Shown: positions 1-11,533 of the stretch, in pieces
Position numbering within the stretch: position 1 is the stretch's first letter
Layout: every line of letters begins with the position of its first letter
Source: Dactylorhiza incarnata
Lineage: Eukaryota; Streptophyta; Magnoliopsida; Asparagales; Orchidaceae
NCBI GenBank assembly: GCA_033032865.1
Contig: JAWHQI010000068.1
Coordinates: forward strand, 4,154,001-4,218,000
Direction: 5' to 3'
Length of the DNA stretch: 64,000 nucleotides
Made by a program: the position numbers and the translations under genes
The notes under the pieces: model-generated
The model's database searches: none
What the model was told of the DNA's origin: nothing
The model's input: only the letters and a program-made list of their open reading frames with translations

Positions 1-552
1 TATGATATTTCTTCCTTGACATCGAAAGCATGAAAATCAAGGATGAAAAGGACCTCGTTCGGATTCTCTCTGTGTTATCGGTCTCGGATCAAAGTTTGGA
101 GCTCCGGTGCTCCTTGAATGGTGGAATCTCTCCCTTCTCCCTCCTCCTCTCTGTTAAATCAACCTTAGCCAAAAAACTCCAAATGATAAAGTGAGGGTTG
201 AGTTGAAATCCTCAGCCACTTTAGGAAAGATGGATGAGCTGATATGGGCCCTTATATCAAGATCCAAAAGGATCTAGCGGTCACGATCACGGTTATAAGA
301 AAACTGGGTCCTTCAGCTAATGCTCGATGATAGCAATTACCACGCCGCAGTATCTCTCCAGAGCTTAACTAGCGACGATACACCTGAAACGTGGCTACCT
401 CCAGTGGTAGAATTTACCGCATAGCGGTTAGAGTTAGATCTCATTTTTCACTTTCTAGAGGGGTAGTAGTTGTAGTGAATATCGCGCTAGCTTCCTGGCA
501 CCACTTTCTTTGGTCTTATTCAATACCCCAACACTTAGAATGGAGTGTTATA
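1..552 (-). repeat. Element K: partial 3' LTR (Tekay-like gypsy)
   Basis: Read on the minus strand, the sequence downstream of the K pol remains and a purine tract begins TATAACACTCC, close to the TGTAACACC start of Tekay-type LTRs (L and J in this window); the canonical TG has become TA. The LTR runs off the left window edge, so its length and flanking duplication cannot be judged. No convincing coding sequence is seen in it. Confidence 0.6.
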
Positions 553-566
553 ACTCCCCCTCCATT
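553..566 (-). other. Element K polypurine tract
   Basis: On the minus strand the sequence is AATGGAGGGGGAGT, directly abutting the K 3' LTR. A G-rich purine tract at this place is the plus-strand DNA primer site of LTR retrotransposons. Confidence 0.6.
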
Positions 567-639
567 AAAAGAATTTCATCCAGAAATTACCGAAATAAGA
601 ACTTACTTGGCACGAAGAGCTCTGGGCACTCTTCAAGCA

Positions 640-2921
640 TCATTTGCTCTTGCTACCAAGAGAATTCATCTTGCCTGTAATTGTTCCAACACATTTCACG
701 AGTTTGACTTCCTTATTCTGCAAACTCCAGATCTCTGAATCCTCTATGCACACTGGATGTACTAACATTCTCAAATCTTCTATTAATGGAAATGCTGCCG
801 ACTCAACTGACTCACTAGGCACTACTAGAGATTTTCTCAACACCAAGATATGGAAGACATGATGCAATCCACTTAACTCTGCCGACAACACCAACAAATA
901 TTCTGCCTCGCCTATGCACTTCGTAATATCAAACAGTCCCAAATACCTTGAACTTATTTTACTTAATCGACAAATTCTCAAAATTCCCTTGATCTTCAAA
1001 TAAACCATATCAGACTACAAACTCCACATTTCTCTGGCATGCATTGAAATACTTCACCTGCCAATCCTGAACAATCTTCATGCGCTCCTGGATCATTCTC
1101 ACTAACTCACAAGCATCGGTAACTGCCTCCTTTCCCAAAAGCTGGGTGTCTCCCGCCTCTATCCAAGACATTGGTGCTTGACACCGCCTCCCATACAAAG
1201 CTTCATGTGGTGCCATCTTGATACTCTCCTGGAAGCTATTGTTATATGCAAACTCTACCATGAATATATGGTTTTCCCATTTCCTTCCAAGTTAACAGCA
1301 CACTTTCTATGCATGTCTTCCATCGTACTATTTGTTCTCTCTGTCTGACCATTAGTCTGCGGATGAAATGTCATACTAAACTTGAGCTTCATTCCCAAAC
1401 TCTTTTGCACTAACCTCCACTCCTTGGAAGTGAATCGTCCATCTCTATCGCTTATGATACTCTTTGAGATCCCATGCAACCGTATGATATTACGAAAATA
1501 TATTTCTACTAGCTTCTCGCACTATCATCCTTTCTCTTTGGGATGAAATGAGCTACCTTAGTTAGGCAATCCATAGTTACCCAAATCACATCATTACCAT
1601 GCTGAGATCAGGGAAAATAATGCACAAAGTCCATGAAAATGTCATCAAACTTCCACTAAGGGATCAGAAGAGGCTTTAAGAACCCATCCAGACTTTGGAA
1701 TTTGACTTTCACCAGAGCACAAGTCTGACACCTACTCACAAACATAACCACGGCCTGCTTCATCCCAGGCCACCAAAAGGATTTATTCAAATCTAAGTGC
1801 ACCTTCGTACTTCCTGCATAAACTGAGTACTTCGTAAAGTCAGCCTCAAACATAAACTCATCATGGAGCTTGACAAAGAGTCGAATGCATACTCTCCCAC
1901 TCTTCTTTAAGAGTCCACCGACAATCTCCAAGGCACTGCTCTTACCCTGTTCAGCTTCTAACACCAAGGGATGAAACCCTTCATCCACAAAGGTCGCCTC
2001 CCAAATCTGGCCGACTAAATCGCATTGCACCTCGATCCATCTCAAACATGTTATGCTAGCAATGCCCAAATCAACTCAAGTAATATCAAGAGACTCAAAA
2101 TATCACACTAACTGCTCGTTGTAAGCTTCGATTCCTGTTGCCCTACATAGTGTACTTCCTACTCATTGCATCAGCCACAATATTTTCCTTGCCTAGTCTA
2201 TAATGAATCTCTACTTCATAGTACCCAAGGAACTCGACTCACTTGCACTGCCACATATTCAGATCCTGGTGCAAAAGATAATTCAGACTTGTATGGTCTG
2301 TGAATATCTCCACCTTCGCATTGTACAGGTAGTGCCTCCACAATTTGAATGCAGAGATCGTCTCCACCAACTCCATGTCATGAATGATGTAATTCCTCTC
2401 ATAAGGCTTCAGTTTCCTCGAACCAAATGCAATCACACTACCGTACTGCACTAGCACACAACCCAAACTGCAACCCAAAGCTTCGCTAAGGATCTGAAAT
2501 CCTTCAATTCTGCTAGGAAGACTTAGGATTGGAGTAGACATCAACTTTTCTTTCAAAGTTTTGAATGCTCTGTTGCACTCCAACGTCCAAACAAACTTAT
2601 GATCCTTGTGAGTGAGAGAGGTGAGGGGCAAAGCTATTGCGAAAAGTTCTCCATAAATCTTCCCTAGTAACCGGCTAGTCAAAGGAAGCTTCTGACTTCC
2701 GCAATGCTCTTCAAATCAGGCAAATCTTTGATGGCTTTAATTTTCTCCAGATCCACCACCACTCCATCACCACTAATCACATGACCCAAGAACACCACCT
2801 ACTCAATCCAAAACATGCACTTTGAGAACTTAGCATAAAGCCTGTTCTCCCTTAAGGACTACAAGACTAACGTCAGGTGAGCCTCATGCTCCGCATTCGA
2901 TTTCGAATACTATTGGGTATT
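640..2921 (-). pseudogene. pol: Element K: decayed pol (RT end, RNase H, integrase, chromodomain remnant)
   Basis: Minus-strand reading from 2921 down gives the end of reverse transcriptase and the connection region. RNase H follows ([20 protein letters not shown] and EIFTDHTSLNYLL near 2240-2680), then the integrase zinc-binding region (SFWWPGMKQAVVMFVSRCQT near 1700-1830). The integrase core (ISDRDGRF, HPQTNGQTERTN) lies near 1320-1480, then ALYGRRCQAPMSWIEAGDT. The last part, near 640-1008, is the integrase C-terminus and a degraded chromodomain (NKEVKLVK). Frames change several times and stops are frequent, so it cannot make an enzyme. The order and motifs match the chromovirus/Tekay lineage, and the closest relative here is J. 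L inserted at 2922, right after the RT catalytic region, so upstream pol and gag are absent. Confidence 0.85.
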
Positions 2922-2945
2922 TGTAACACCTCAAATCTAGTGCAA

Positions 2946-3536
2946 TTTCTCGAGAAGTCAAAGGCAGTGAATGCCATTTCTCGAGAAATAAAAAGGCAGG
3001 AAATGCCATTTCTCGAGAGGTAGGAGATGCCAGTTCTCGGGAAAAAGAAATGCCAGTTCTCGGCTGTTTGTCGAACGTCCGTTTGACAAACTCAAGGCCA
3101 TTAGTCGAACGCAAGGTCGTTCGACGAATGCTAGGTCATTCGTCAAAATTCGTTCGACGTACGTGCCGTCGAGCCGTTCGTCGAACGCAGCTTCAAAGCT
3201 GTTCGTCAAACGCAGCTTCAACGAGTTTGTCGAATGCAGCTTCAGGCCGTTCGACGAACGTGCCGTCGAGCCATTCGGCGAACGCAGCTTCAAAGCTGTT
3301 CGTCGAACGCAGCTTTGACGAGTTCGTCGAACGCAGCTTTAGGCTATTCGTCGAACGCAGCTTCAAAGTTGTTCGTCGAACACAGCTTCGGCGAGTTCGT
3401 CGAACTCAGCTTCGGCGAGTTCGTCGAACTCAGCTTCAGGTTATTCGTCGAATGCAGCTTCAAAGCCGTTCGTCGAACGCAGCTTCGACGAGTTCATCGA
3501 ACGCAACTTCAAATAGTTCGTCGAACACCGTCGAAT
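2946..3536 (+). repeat. Two adjacent palindromic tandem arrays in L U3
   Basis: From 2946 to about 3060 the palindrome TCTCGAGA recurs every 35-40 bp with GGCAGNNAATGCCATT spacers. From about 3061 to 3536 a degenerate unit built on GTTCGTCGAACGCAGCTTC recurs about 20 times. The core TTCGTCGAA is an odd-length palindrome. Long open frames across the array come from its composition and are not genes. Confidence 0.9.
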
Positions 3537-3586
3537 TTCTTAAGTGACTGTGTATAAGAACAGCCACCGCCTTAAGGGCTCAGAAA

Positions 3587-3596
3587 TTATAAAAGG
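3587..3596 (+). promoter_or_regulatory. L LTR TATA box
   Basis: TTATAAAAGG lies 50 bp after the palindrome array and fits the plant TATA consensus. It would start the L genomic RNA a few tens of bases downstream. Confidence 0.6.
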
Positions 3597-4541
3597 CAGC
3601 CAAATTCAGTTTCCCTTCTAATTTATGATTCCAAGCTCGTTCCAAAGGCAGATCAAAAGGAAGGAGGTCTCTTTGGTCTAGCCTTTTGCTTGTGTTGAGA
3701 ACAAATCCGTGGGGGAGATTGCTTGCGTGTTTGCCATCGCCGATCCAGTGGGGAGGAAGCTGTTTCAAAAGAGTCCAGCCGAGTTCCTCTCAGATCTATG
3801 GCACCGAAACGAGTGCCGAGGGTAACGATTCTCCTCCCTTAATCTTTGGACATGTGTGTCCTTTGATTTGCATGCTTAGGAATATTTCTACTAATTAGTA
3901 GATGGGTTCTTCTGTTGGGTCGATATTATCCCCACAAAATTTGCATATAGAGTCCGGAATGGTAGTACGGACATTGGCATGCTGTGTGACGCCCATATGG
4001 ACAGGGTGGTCCGGATTGGTGATGTTTACTGCTTGTAGCATGCCGAAGAAGACTCCGTGTATATGTTGAATTTTGGGTTCTTGTACTGTGTTGTACAGCA
4101 AATTGATCTGGAGGTGTTTCCCAGAAAGTACCCGAGAAAAGTGAGCAGAACTGGGTTCTGTTACTTACCCTATGCATTAGAGTTAACGTCGGCGGTAGCT
4201 CCAGGTGAGCAGATTGTGTGACCATGTGTGGTTACAGTTAGACGGGAACAAGGGGAAGCCAAACCCGTGTCAGGCATTGTTGAATACTGACATTTATGAG
4301 CACGGGCACAAGCTGAACCAAACCCGTTCCATAGCAAGTCAGTGACTAGGTCGCTCCTCCGGGTTCACTGAGGGAATTTTGGAATAGAAACCATAAGGTA
4401 GTGCTAGCGTTGGCGGTCGCAGCTCATAGTGTATAATCCAAGTTGAAAAAGGACTTGTCGATGTCGTGCCGAGAGTGCACAAAGCATGTAACCTGATGTC
4501 ACATTGTGATGAATTCTTTTATGCGGTGCTTAGACGCACCT

Positions 4542-4542
<1 letters not shown>

Positions 4543-4589
<47 letters not shown>
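4543..4589. repeat. (TA)n microsatellite
   Basis: An imperfect run of about 23 TA units with a single TG interruption lies within the transcribed half of the L LTR. Confidence 0.95.
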
Positions 4590-5099
4590 CTACTGTAACT
4601 TCCTGCAGGGAAGGAGCACCGCCGCCCCGAGCATGGGGTGGGGTCGTTATAAATCTGGGTCAGCTAAAGCTGACTGGTTACTTGTTTTCCCACCGCTTGG
4701 TGGATTTGTTTGTATAGGCCCTGACGAGACTAGCGGGAAATAGCGGGCTGAAGCCCCTGCTACTGTGCTGTAATAGCCCTCGAAGGCCAAATCTTTTGTT
4801 TACTGTTTTCATGTGTGGCCGGCCTACGCGCCGATGTTTGGAAGCCACCTTTATTATGTAAACAAACCTTGTAAAGAGCTTGTAATGTATTTCATTCCTA
4901 GTGGCTATTGTGGACATTGTATAAACTGGTTTTAATTGAAATTAAATGCTTATGTTGTGTGACTCTGTGTGCTGAGATGGTTATGTTATTAACCATTTAA
5001 TGCTAATTAAGTAATGCGCTCTTCTGTTCGTTTCATATGGTGTGGGGTCCCGGCCAGACCTAATGTTATATGCTATATAAGAGGGAGGGTGTTACAAAT

Positions 5100-5112
5100 T
5101 GGTATCAGCTCC
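5100..5112 (+). other. Element L primer-binding site (initiator tRNA-Met type)
   Basis: TGGTATCAGCTCC follows the LTR end. The first eight bases match the complement of the initiator tRNA-Met 3' end; the last five depart from the usual TGGTATCAGAGC. About 85 bp of leader follow before A interrupts. Confidence 0.75.
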
Positions 5113-5370
5113 GGGTCTCGATCCCTTTCCGTCTGAATTCGAGGTCGAATTCTTTTCAGGGGTGGTGAGCATGTGTGTGCGTCGTCGGTAACTCATTGAT
5201 GAGTACTTTTTGTACTCATCTTTTAATATAATTCTAATCTAATTTTAATATGAATTTATATAAATTGTATGTTTTATCTTATAATAATCATTCCTTTTTA
5301 TTTCTGCCACTAATTTAAGTTTAGTTTATGTTTTGCAGGTTTTCTGGGCACTTTGAGTAAAATTGTCAAG

Positions 5371-5827
5371 TACACGCCCAAGGTCACGGGCGTGACCATG
5401 GGGCGTGACAGCCTAGATGTGTTCCTCACCCGATGTCGCCACCCCGGGAGCATTCCGTGAAAATTCGCCAAGTACACGCCCCAGGTCACGGGCGTGACCT
5501 AGGGCGTGACCCAATGTCACGGCCGGGACCTGCCACCAGCATCCCGAGCACGCGTCCACGTCATTTAAAGTTACACGCCCCTGGTCACGGGCGTGACCAG
5601 GGGGCGTGACATCAAGTCACGGGCGTGACTCGCCCCGCACTTCTTCCCACCAGAGTTTCCCCCAGCAGCATTATTTCAAGATTACACGCCCCCAGGTCAC
5701 GGGCGTGACCTAGGGCGTGACACGGCCGAAACGCTCGCAATTACTCCAGAAGGCACCCTCTCTGCTGCTGCTGCTATCACGCCCCTTATACGCCCCTTGG
5801 TCACGGCCGTGACCAAGGGCGTGTAAC
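5371..5827 (+). repeat. ACACGCCC/GTCACGGGCGTGAC palindrome array (A 5' LTR)
   Basis: About ten copies of the motif family TACACGCCC, GGTCACGGGCGTGACC and GGGCGTGAC are spaced irregularly by 20-60 bp. Most copies are near-perfect inverted repeats. The array ends about 15 bp before the TATA box. The 3' LTR holds the same array at 9863-10316. Confidence 0.95.
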
Positions 5828-5840
5828 ATCAAATTTCTGC

Positions 5841-5850
5841 CTATTTAAAG
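5841..5850 (+). promoter_or_regulatory. Element A LTR TATA box
   Basis: CTATTTAAAG lies directly downstream of the palindrome array. It is repeated in the 3' LTR at 10334-10343. It is the likely core promoter for the element RNA. Confidence 0.6.
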
Positions 5851-6825
5851 GGAGCTTCTCCAGATCTTCAGGGACGAATTTTTAGGATTAGAATTTCATT
5901 TTCTTGTATTATTTTCATGTTTCTAGTAGTTCTTATGCTCCTCCTTTATTTCTTATGATTATAGTTATTTCAATTCTTAGCTTGTACTTTCATTCAGGTT
6001 TGTAACTTTTAATTCTTAGTTGTAATTTCTTTTGCAAATCAATAAAATTATTTTTATTTTTCTCTTAGTCTTTTCTCTCTTCTTTGATGTACTCTTTTAT
6101 TTTCGTTAATTCCTCCATCTCCATGAGTAGCTAAATTATATTAGTACCCGACCGAGATGATCCAAGGGAAATATAATTCATGATTTAAATTCTAGCTTCT
6201 TTTTCTCTTCCTTAGATCGCTTAAGATTTAACCTTGAATTTTAATTGATTGAGATTATATTTTCGATATATAATTCTCATTCGTGTTTTCGTATTTTAAT
6301 AGCCGAGAGGTTTTGAATTCGAATCGATCACTTCAAGGATAAAGAGAGTTGAATGCACTCCTCAAGCGAGGATGACATAATTCTCCCGGATTGGAGTCAA
6401 ATCCCATAGAGGGGTTCACTACGATAAAGCGAGTCATAGGGATTTTGATTCTAGAACGAATGTTTGATTGATCAACCTAAACTCAGTTGAGCGTAACCTC
6501 GAGAGAGGTATGTTCATAAATCGGGAACCTCCACGGTCAAGTAATTTATTAAGAGAATTAGAAGTTGTTTTTATTATGTTTATTTTCCGCGGTGATTCAA
6601 AGATCGAGTGCTAGCCTTTTTGCTCGTCGTTTTAATCTTATTTTTATTTTCTTTTTGCAAAATCAACCTCAAGTTTTATTTGATAAAATAATAGAGATTT
6701 TCTTGAAGTAAGAGTACTCAATTGCCCCGAGTCTAATACGACCTTGGTTTTTACAACCTATACTACATTCGATACGGTTCACTTGTCGTTGTCGTTTGCA
6801 GATATAGTTTTGCGCATCAAGTTTT

Positions 6826-6843
6826 TGGCGCCGTTGCCGGGGA
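6826..6843 (+). other. Element A primer-binding site (tRNA-Asp)
   Basis: TGGCGCCGTTGCCGGGGA begins 6 bp after the LTR end. It is the complement of the plant tRNA-Asp 3' end, the primer used by Athila-type gypsy elements. It is intact here, so reverse transcription could in principle be primed in trans. Confidence 0.9.
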
Positions 6844-6944
6844 CACGGTTGATATTTCGAAAAAAGAAATATCTATTAATTTTATCGTTCTCTTTCTTCT
6901 CCCCCTTCTCTTAAAATTTTGTAAAAAAAAAATTTAAAATGCGT

Positions 6945-7040
6945 AATCTAAATTCTCGGAAAAGGACGCATTGGGCTTGAATTCCCATCATAGCCTCTAG
7001 TACCTTGCAAACCCTTCACCGGGTAGATCTTGGGAAGTCC
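6945..7040 (+). repeat. Element A internal direct repeat, copy 1
   Basis: A roughly 96-bp segment (containing GGGCTTGAATTCCCATCA and CCTTGCAAACCCTTCAC) lies between the PBS and the ORF. A diverged copy lies downstream of the ORF at 8574-8668. The two copies bracket the only gene of the element. Confidence 0.85.
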
Positions 7041-7141
7041 GGGACTAATTTAACCCGCTTTTTGAAAAAAATTATATAATAAAAATATTTTTGAAATTCC
7101 ATTCATTTGAGAAAAGGTTGTTCTTTTTTTTATTTTTTATT

Positions 7142-8371
7142 ATGAAAGACTCTGAATTGGCCGTTAAGGTTGCCGAGCTTCGAAACCAACTTTATCTCTT
7201 ACAAGCCGCTCAAAGGCGCCAATTTAGTTGTTATTATTATGGTGCGCCTCATCAAAGTGAGGAATGCTATTTACATTCTTATTATCAAAATAATTCTTAT
7301 GAAAATAATTATCTTCAATATAATGCAAATAATTTTGATTATAATTACGATCATAATTTTTCCTCTTTTCATGAAAATAATTCATCTTTCGATCAAAATT
7401 TTTCAAACTTCGATAATAATTACGATTAAAATTCCTCGGCTTTTCATGAAAATAATTTTCCAAACTTTGATGAAAATGCTTTTTCTAATGAGAATAATTT
7501 TTCGGCGTTTAATAATTGTTCTCCTACTTCCGAAGTAGATTATTCTTCGTGGCAAGGTCACCCGGATAGTTTTCGGGGCGATGAAGATAAATCTTTAGAT
7601 CCGAATTTTTGTTCTTCTTCTTTTGCACCGCAATTGCCTTTCTCTAATTTTGGGGAATGTCCGCCGATTCAAACAGATACTTCCCCCCAAAATTTAGAGG
7701 AAAATTTTGTTTCTTCTAGTATTTTTTCTCCATCTTTGGATAATTTAGTTATGGAGGAACATGTGGTTTCATGTAATCTGATAACTTCTTTTACCGAAGA
7801 TGAAGAAAAATTACTTTGCCAAGAATTTCTTAAAGTCATGGGCACCCCAGATGAAATAGAAGAAGAACAAGTTTCTTCCCCTACTTCACCCGGATTTTAT
7901 TTTCTTTGTCATGAATATTCACGAATTTCTTCTATCAAACCAAAAATTGAGGAAAAATTTGTGTCCGAAAATTTTATTCCTCTTGGTAATACACTAGATT
8001 TCTCTAATGAAAATTTAATTTTAGAAAAGGAACAACCGGAGCTCAATCTTATATTTTCGCAAGCGCCTCCTCCTTGCGAAAAATTTTCTGACTTATTTAT
8101 TTGTGATTCTCTTTATTCTAATAATTTTCAGGTTAAGGATGAGCCGTTACCACCCCAAATAATCAATGATCCATATGCCGCTCATCCTTATTTTTCCAAA
8201 TCACCTCAGGTATGTATAGGTGATTTGGATTTATATATTCAAATTCAAGGACAAGAGGAGAATCACAAGATAAACGGAGGAGTTGCCGTGCGAATGACGC
8301 CGACACATTCACCTACGCGTGAATTAGGGGATTTGCTTGTTCACTTCTCTTTTAATTTTCCTTTTTCCTAA
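7142..8371 (+). pseudogene. Element A extra ORF (zinc-knuckle protein, one internal stop)
   Basis: This is a single reading frame of 410 codons starting at ATG 7142, broken only by TAA at 7427-7429. The N-terminus is helical (about 30 residues), followed by a knuckle-like motif CYYYGAPHQSEEC. In a CX2CX3HX4C knuckle the second Cys would stand where Tyr (TAT) is. A long Asn/Phe/Tyr-rich then acidic, Ser-rich region follows, ending in SPTRELGDLLVHFSFNFPFS. The D ORF at 34174 has the same architecture and a matching C-terminus. I see no protease, RT or integrase motif and do not recognise the family. The knuckle suggests nucleic-acid or Gag-like binding; that is inference. An in-frame start at 7091 is also open, but the context favours 7142. 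Confidence 0.7.
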
Positions 8372-9674
8372 CAATAACCGTCTAGCTTAAAGACGGGAAA
8401 AAGAAAGCGCTCTTGGGTGGCACCCCTTGCTAATCTGTAAATTTTATGTTTTTTTTTTTTAAAAATATTTTTCAAGTGTTCTTCATACTTAGTTTTAAAC
8501 ATTGGGGACAATGTTTAATTTTAAGTATGGGGGTGTAGCTTAGCATTCATAGTTTTATTTTTATTTAATAAAAAATCTAATTTCTTGGAAAGGGCGCTTT
8601 GGGCTTGAACTCCCATCACAGCTCCTAGTACCTTGCGAACCCTTCACTGGGTAGCCCTCGGGAAGGCCAAGATATATTTTATTAAAAAAAAAATAATAAA
8701 TACGCCTAGCCTTGTTGTTTTTAATGTTCTAGAAATTTAGTTTGAGGTCCGATTACAAGTATTCCTACATTTTTGATTTAGCTAATATTTTGTTTTATCA
8801 GAATTTCTTAAATTTAAATTTGAAGTAATTTGGTTTTAAGAAATATTTTATGTTTTTAATTTGATTAGAGAATCTATTTAGCACTACTTCTCCTTTTAAT
8901 TTTAAATAGCTTCACTTTGTGGTAAATTGGCTAAACATCTCTAGATTTTTTTTATTATATTCACAATTAACTTTAAGATCTTAGGAAATTTCATTCCACT
9001 AAAAAGTTGCTCTCAAAATAGTTTAATTTATAAACTAGAAGTATTTATTTACCCTTGGTAATTTTTTCTTTTTCCTATTGTTAGATCATATGTCATGGGA
9101 ATAAGGAGATGTTAGTTCTTTATTCTCTGGTAAACATATGCAACCCAAAAATAAAAATGAAGAGAGGTAAAATGTGTATATGTCGTAGAAATGATAGGAT
9201 AATAGTCTATCATTCTCTGGTATTACATATACTTAAAAAAAAAGGGGGTTGGGAGGATAAAATTCATCACCCCAATTAAAAACCTCTTCATATCCTTTGT
9301 CTTCATTTTGCCATTCCTTTTAAACCCATCCCTAGCCAATTTCATTATTTCTAGTCCTAAACTAAATTATTAAGAGAGCAATATTTTGGTAGGTGTCTTT
9401 TCCTTAAGTTTCTTTTATGTTAGAGTGTTTATAATTTCAATCTAATTTTGTTTAAAAATTTCTAAAATTTCGAATGCTAAATAGTTATCTTGAGGAGTAG
9501 TAGCTAAACAAATTCTTTTTTTTTAATTATCAACATAACTTATGACTTAATTCTTGAATTCCTAGAATTTACTTTTAACTTACTCTTGATTTAATGAAAT
9601 TCTAGTTAATTAAAAATAATATCGATGTCTTGTAATTCTTTCCTCACTCTTTTGCTCTAGAATAGCAAAAGCTC
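8372..9674 (+). other. Element A 3' non-coding region with internal PPT-like copy and hairpins
   Basis: No gene is seen. Just after the stop lies a small hairpin (CCGTCT ... AGACGG, 8379-8397), then GCTCTTGGGTGGCACCCC (8409-8426), the A version of the GGGAGGCAACCC motif found after pol in B. At 8501-8536 ATTGGGGACAATG precedes AAGTATGGGGGTGT, an internal copy of the element's own PPT. The remainder is AT-rich sequence. Confidence 0.7.
8574..8668 (+). repeat. Element A internal direct repeat, copy 2
   Basis: This is the downstream copy of the 6945-7040 segment (GGGCTTGAACTCCCATCA, CCTTGCGAACCCTTCACTGG). It lies just after the internal PPT-like tract. Confidence 0.85.
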
Positions 9675-9689
9675 AAGTATGGGGGTGTT
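9675..9689 (+). other. Element A terminal polypurine tract
   Basis: AAGTATGGGGGTGTT directly abuts the 3' LTR. The first 14 bases are identical to the internal copy at 8523-8536. Confidence 0.85.
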
Positions 9690-11246
9690 TGATGAGTACT
9701 TTTTGTACTCATCTTTTAATATAATTCTAATGTAATTTAATATGAATTTATATAAATTGTATGTTTTATCTTATAATAATCATTCCTTTTTATTTTTGCC
9801 ACTAATTTAAGTTTAGTTTATGTTTTGCAGGTTTTCTGGGCACTTTGAGTAAAATTGTCAAGTACACGCCCAAGGTCACAGGCGTGACCAACGGGCGTGA
9901 CAGCCTAGATGTGTTCCAGACCCGATGCTGCCACCCCGGGAGCATTCCATGAAAATTTTCCAAGTACACGCCCCAGGTCACGGGCGTGACCTAGGGTGTG
10001 ACCCAGTGTCACGGCCGGGACCCGCCACCAGCATCCCGAGCACACCTCCACGTCATTTAAAGTTACACGCCCCTGGTCACGGGCGTGACCAGGGGGCGTG
10101 ACATCAAGTCACGAGCATGACTCGCCCCGCACTTCTTCCCACCAGAGTTTCCCGCCAGCAGCACTATTTCAAGATTACACGCCCCCAGGTCACGGGCGTG
10201 ACCTAGGGCGTGACACGGCCGAAATGCTCGCAATTACTCGAGAAGGCGCCATCTCCGCTGCTACTGCTATCACGCCCCTTACACGCCCCTTGGTCACGGG
10301 CGTGACCAAGGGCGTGTAACATCAAATTTCTGCCTATTTAAAGGGAGCTTCTCCAGATCTTCAGGGATGAATTTTTAGGATTAGAATTTCATTTTCTTGT
10401 ATTATTTTCATGTTTCTAGTAGTTCTTATGCACCTCCTTTATTTCTTAAGATTGTAGCTATTTCAATTCTTAGCTTGTACTTTCATTCAGGTTTGTAACT
10501 TTTAATTCTTAGTTGTAATTTTTTTTGCAAATCAATAAAATTATTTTTATTTTTCTCTTAGTCTTTTCTCTCTCCTCTGATGTACTCTTTTATTTTCGTT
10601 AATTCCTCCATCTCCATGAGTTGCTAAATTCTATTAGTACTCGACCGAGATGATCCAAGGGAAATATAATTCATTATTTAAATTCTAGCTTCTTTTTCTC
10701 TTCCTTAGATCGCTTAAGATTTATCCTTGAATTTTAATTGATTGAGATTATATTTTCGATATATAATACTCATTCGTGTTTTCGTATTTTAATAGCCGAG
10801 AGGTTTTGAATTCGAATCGATCACTTCAAGGATAAAGGGAGTTGAATGCGATAAAGCGAGTCATAGGGATTTTGATTCTAGAGCGAAAGTTCGATTGATC
10901 AACCTAAACTCAGTTGAGTGTAACCTCGAGAGAGGTATGTTCATAAATCGGGAACCTCTACGGTCAAGTAATTTATTAAGAGAATTAGAAGTTGTTTTTA
11001 TTATGTTTATTTTCCGCGGTGATTCAAAGATCGAGTGCTAGCCTTTTTGCTCGTCGTTTTAATCTTATTTTAATTTTCTTTTTGCAAAATCAACCTCAAG
11101 TTTTATTTGATAAAATAATAGAGATTTTCTTGAAGTAAGAGTACTCAACTGCCCCGAGTCTAATACGACCTTGGTTTTTACAACCTCTACTATATTCGAT
11201 ACGGTACACTTGCCGTTGTCGTTTGCGGATATAGTTTTGTGCATCA
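9690..11246 (+). repeat. Element A 3' LTR
   Basis: The LTR begins TGATGAGTAC and ends GTGCATCA, followed by the CTCAT duplication. It matches the 5' LTR except for scattered substitutions and a deletion of about 66 bp near 10850 in U5. It carries the same palindrome array (9863-10316) and TATA box (10334). Confidence 0.95.
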
Positions 11247-11251
11247 CTCAT

Positions 11252-11533
11252 GTAAATAACCAGTAATTGTCCACTTTAGGTATGAATTACATGTATGTGT
11301 GTAGCATTGTGATGGAACTTCTGTGTTCTTTCATTTATCCATGCTATCTCTAAGTCGCTAATTGTGTTTTGTGCACATGTATAGGCGGATGGGAGTGGAG
11401 CGGGCCGTCTCGACCGCCGCGTTCGACTGCGAGCAGTGCACCAATTGCGGTGCCGACTCCTCCTTCTGCTGAGACAGTAAGGATGGCAGCTGAAGCAGTG
11501 TTTTCTATGTTCACTGCACAACTTGGAGGGCAT
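11252..11533 (+). pseudogene. gag: Element L leader and N-terminal gag fragment
   Basis: This is L sequence resuming after the A insertion (the first part of the leader is 5113-5196). From about 11400 one frame gives a basic, Pro/Ser-rich stretch, then ETVRMAAEAVFSMFTAQLGG, which looks like the N-terminus of a Tekay-type Gag. H interrupts it at 11534. Too little remains to assign a start codon confidently. Confidence 0.5.

Larger units (their letters stand above)
2922..5096 (+). repeat. Element L: 5' LTR (Tekay-like gypsy)
   Basis: The LTR starts TGTAACACC, ends GGGTGTTACA and is about 2,175 bp long. It is followed four bases later by a primer-binding site, so it is a 5' LTR and not a solo LTR. 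It interrupts K pol; the 5 bp before it are GTATT, but the matching copy lies outside the window. The U3 part holds two tandem arrays, followed by a TATA box at 3587. The rest (3600-5090) has no supported gene, only a TA microsatellite. Confidence 0.85.
5197..6819 (+). repeat. Element A 5' LTR
   Basis: The LTR begins TGATGAGTAC and ends GCGCATCA. The first bases form a hairpin (ATGAGTAC, loop TTTTT, GTACTCAT). Palindromic GTCACGGGCGTGAC-type repeats occupy 5371-5827, and a TATA box follows at 5841. The U5 part (about 6100-6800) is AT-rich and shows clear similarity to the U5 of B (for example CTCAGTTG and CCACGGTCAAG). No gene is present. Confidence 0.95.
5197..11246 (+). mobile_element. Element A: complete non-autonomous Athila-like LTR element
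   Basis: Two LTRs (1,623 and 1,557 bp) bound a 2.87-kb interior and are flanked by a perfect 5-bp target duplication, CTCAT (5192-5196 and 11247-11251). The tRNA-Asp primer site is perfect and a PPT abuts the 3' LTR. No protease, RT, RNase H or integrase is encoded; the only coding region is a roughly 410-codon ORF unlike gag-pol. The element is therefore non-autonomous. It sits in the leader of L. Its U5 and U3 motifs resemble those of B, which is a plausible type of helper. Confidence 0.95.

Noticed and set aside
3061..3536. TTCGTCGAA as heat-shock elements
   Set aside because: Heat-shock elements need alternating TTC and GAA with two-base spacing; here the spacing is three.
3050..3557. 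Two long plus-strand frames (165 and 107 codons) rich in Arg, Thr, Ser and Asn
   Set aside because: They are read-through of the TTCGTCGAACGCAGCTTC array in the L LTR; repeated low-complexity peptides change with array phase.
5371..5827. CRISPR-like regular repeats
   Set aside because: Spacing is irregular, repeats are degenerate palindromes, both LTRs carry the same set, and the context is a plant retrotransposon.
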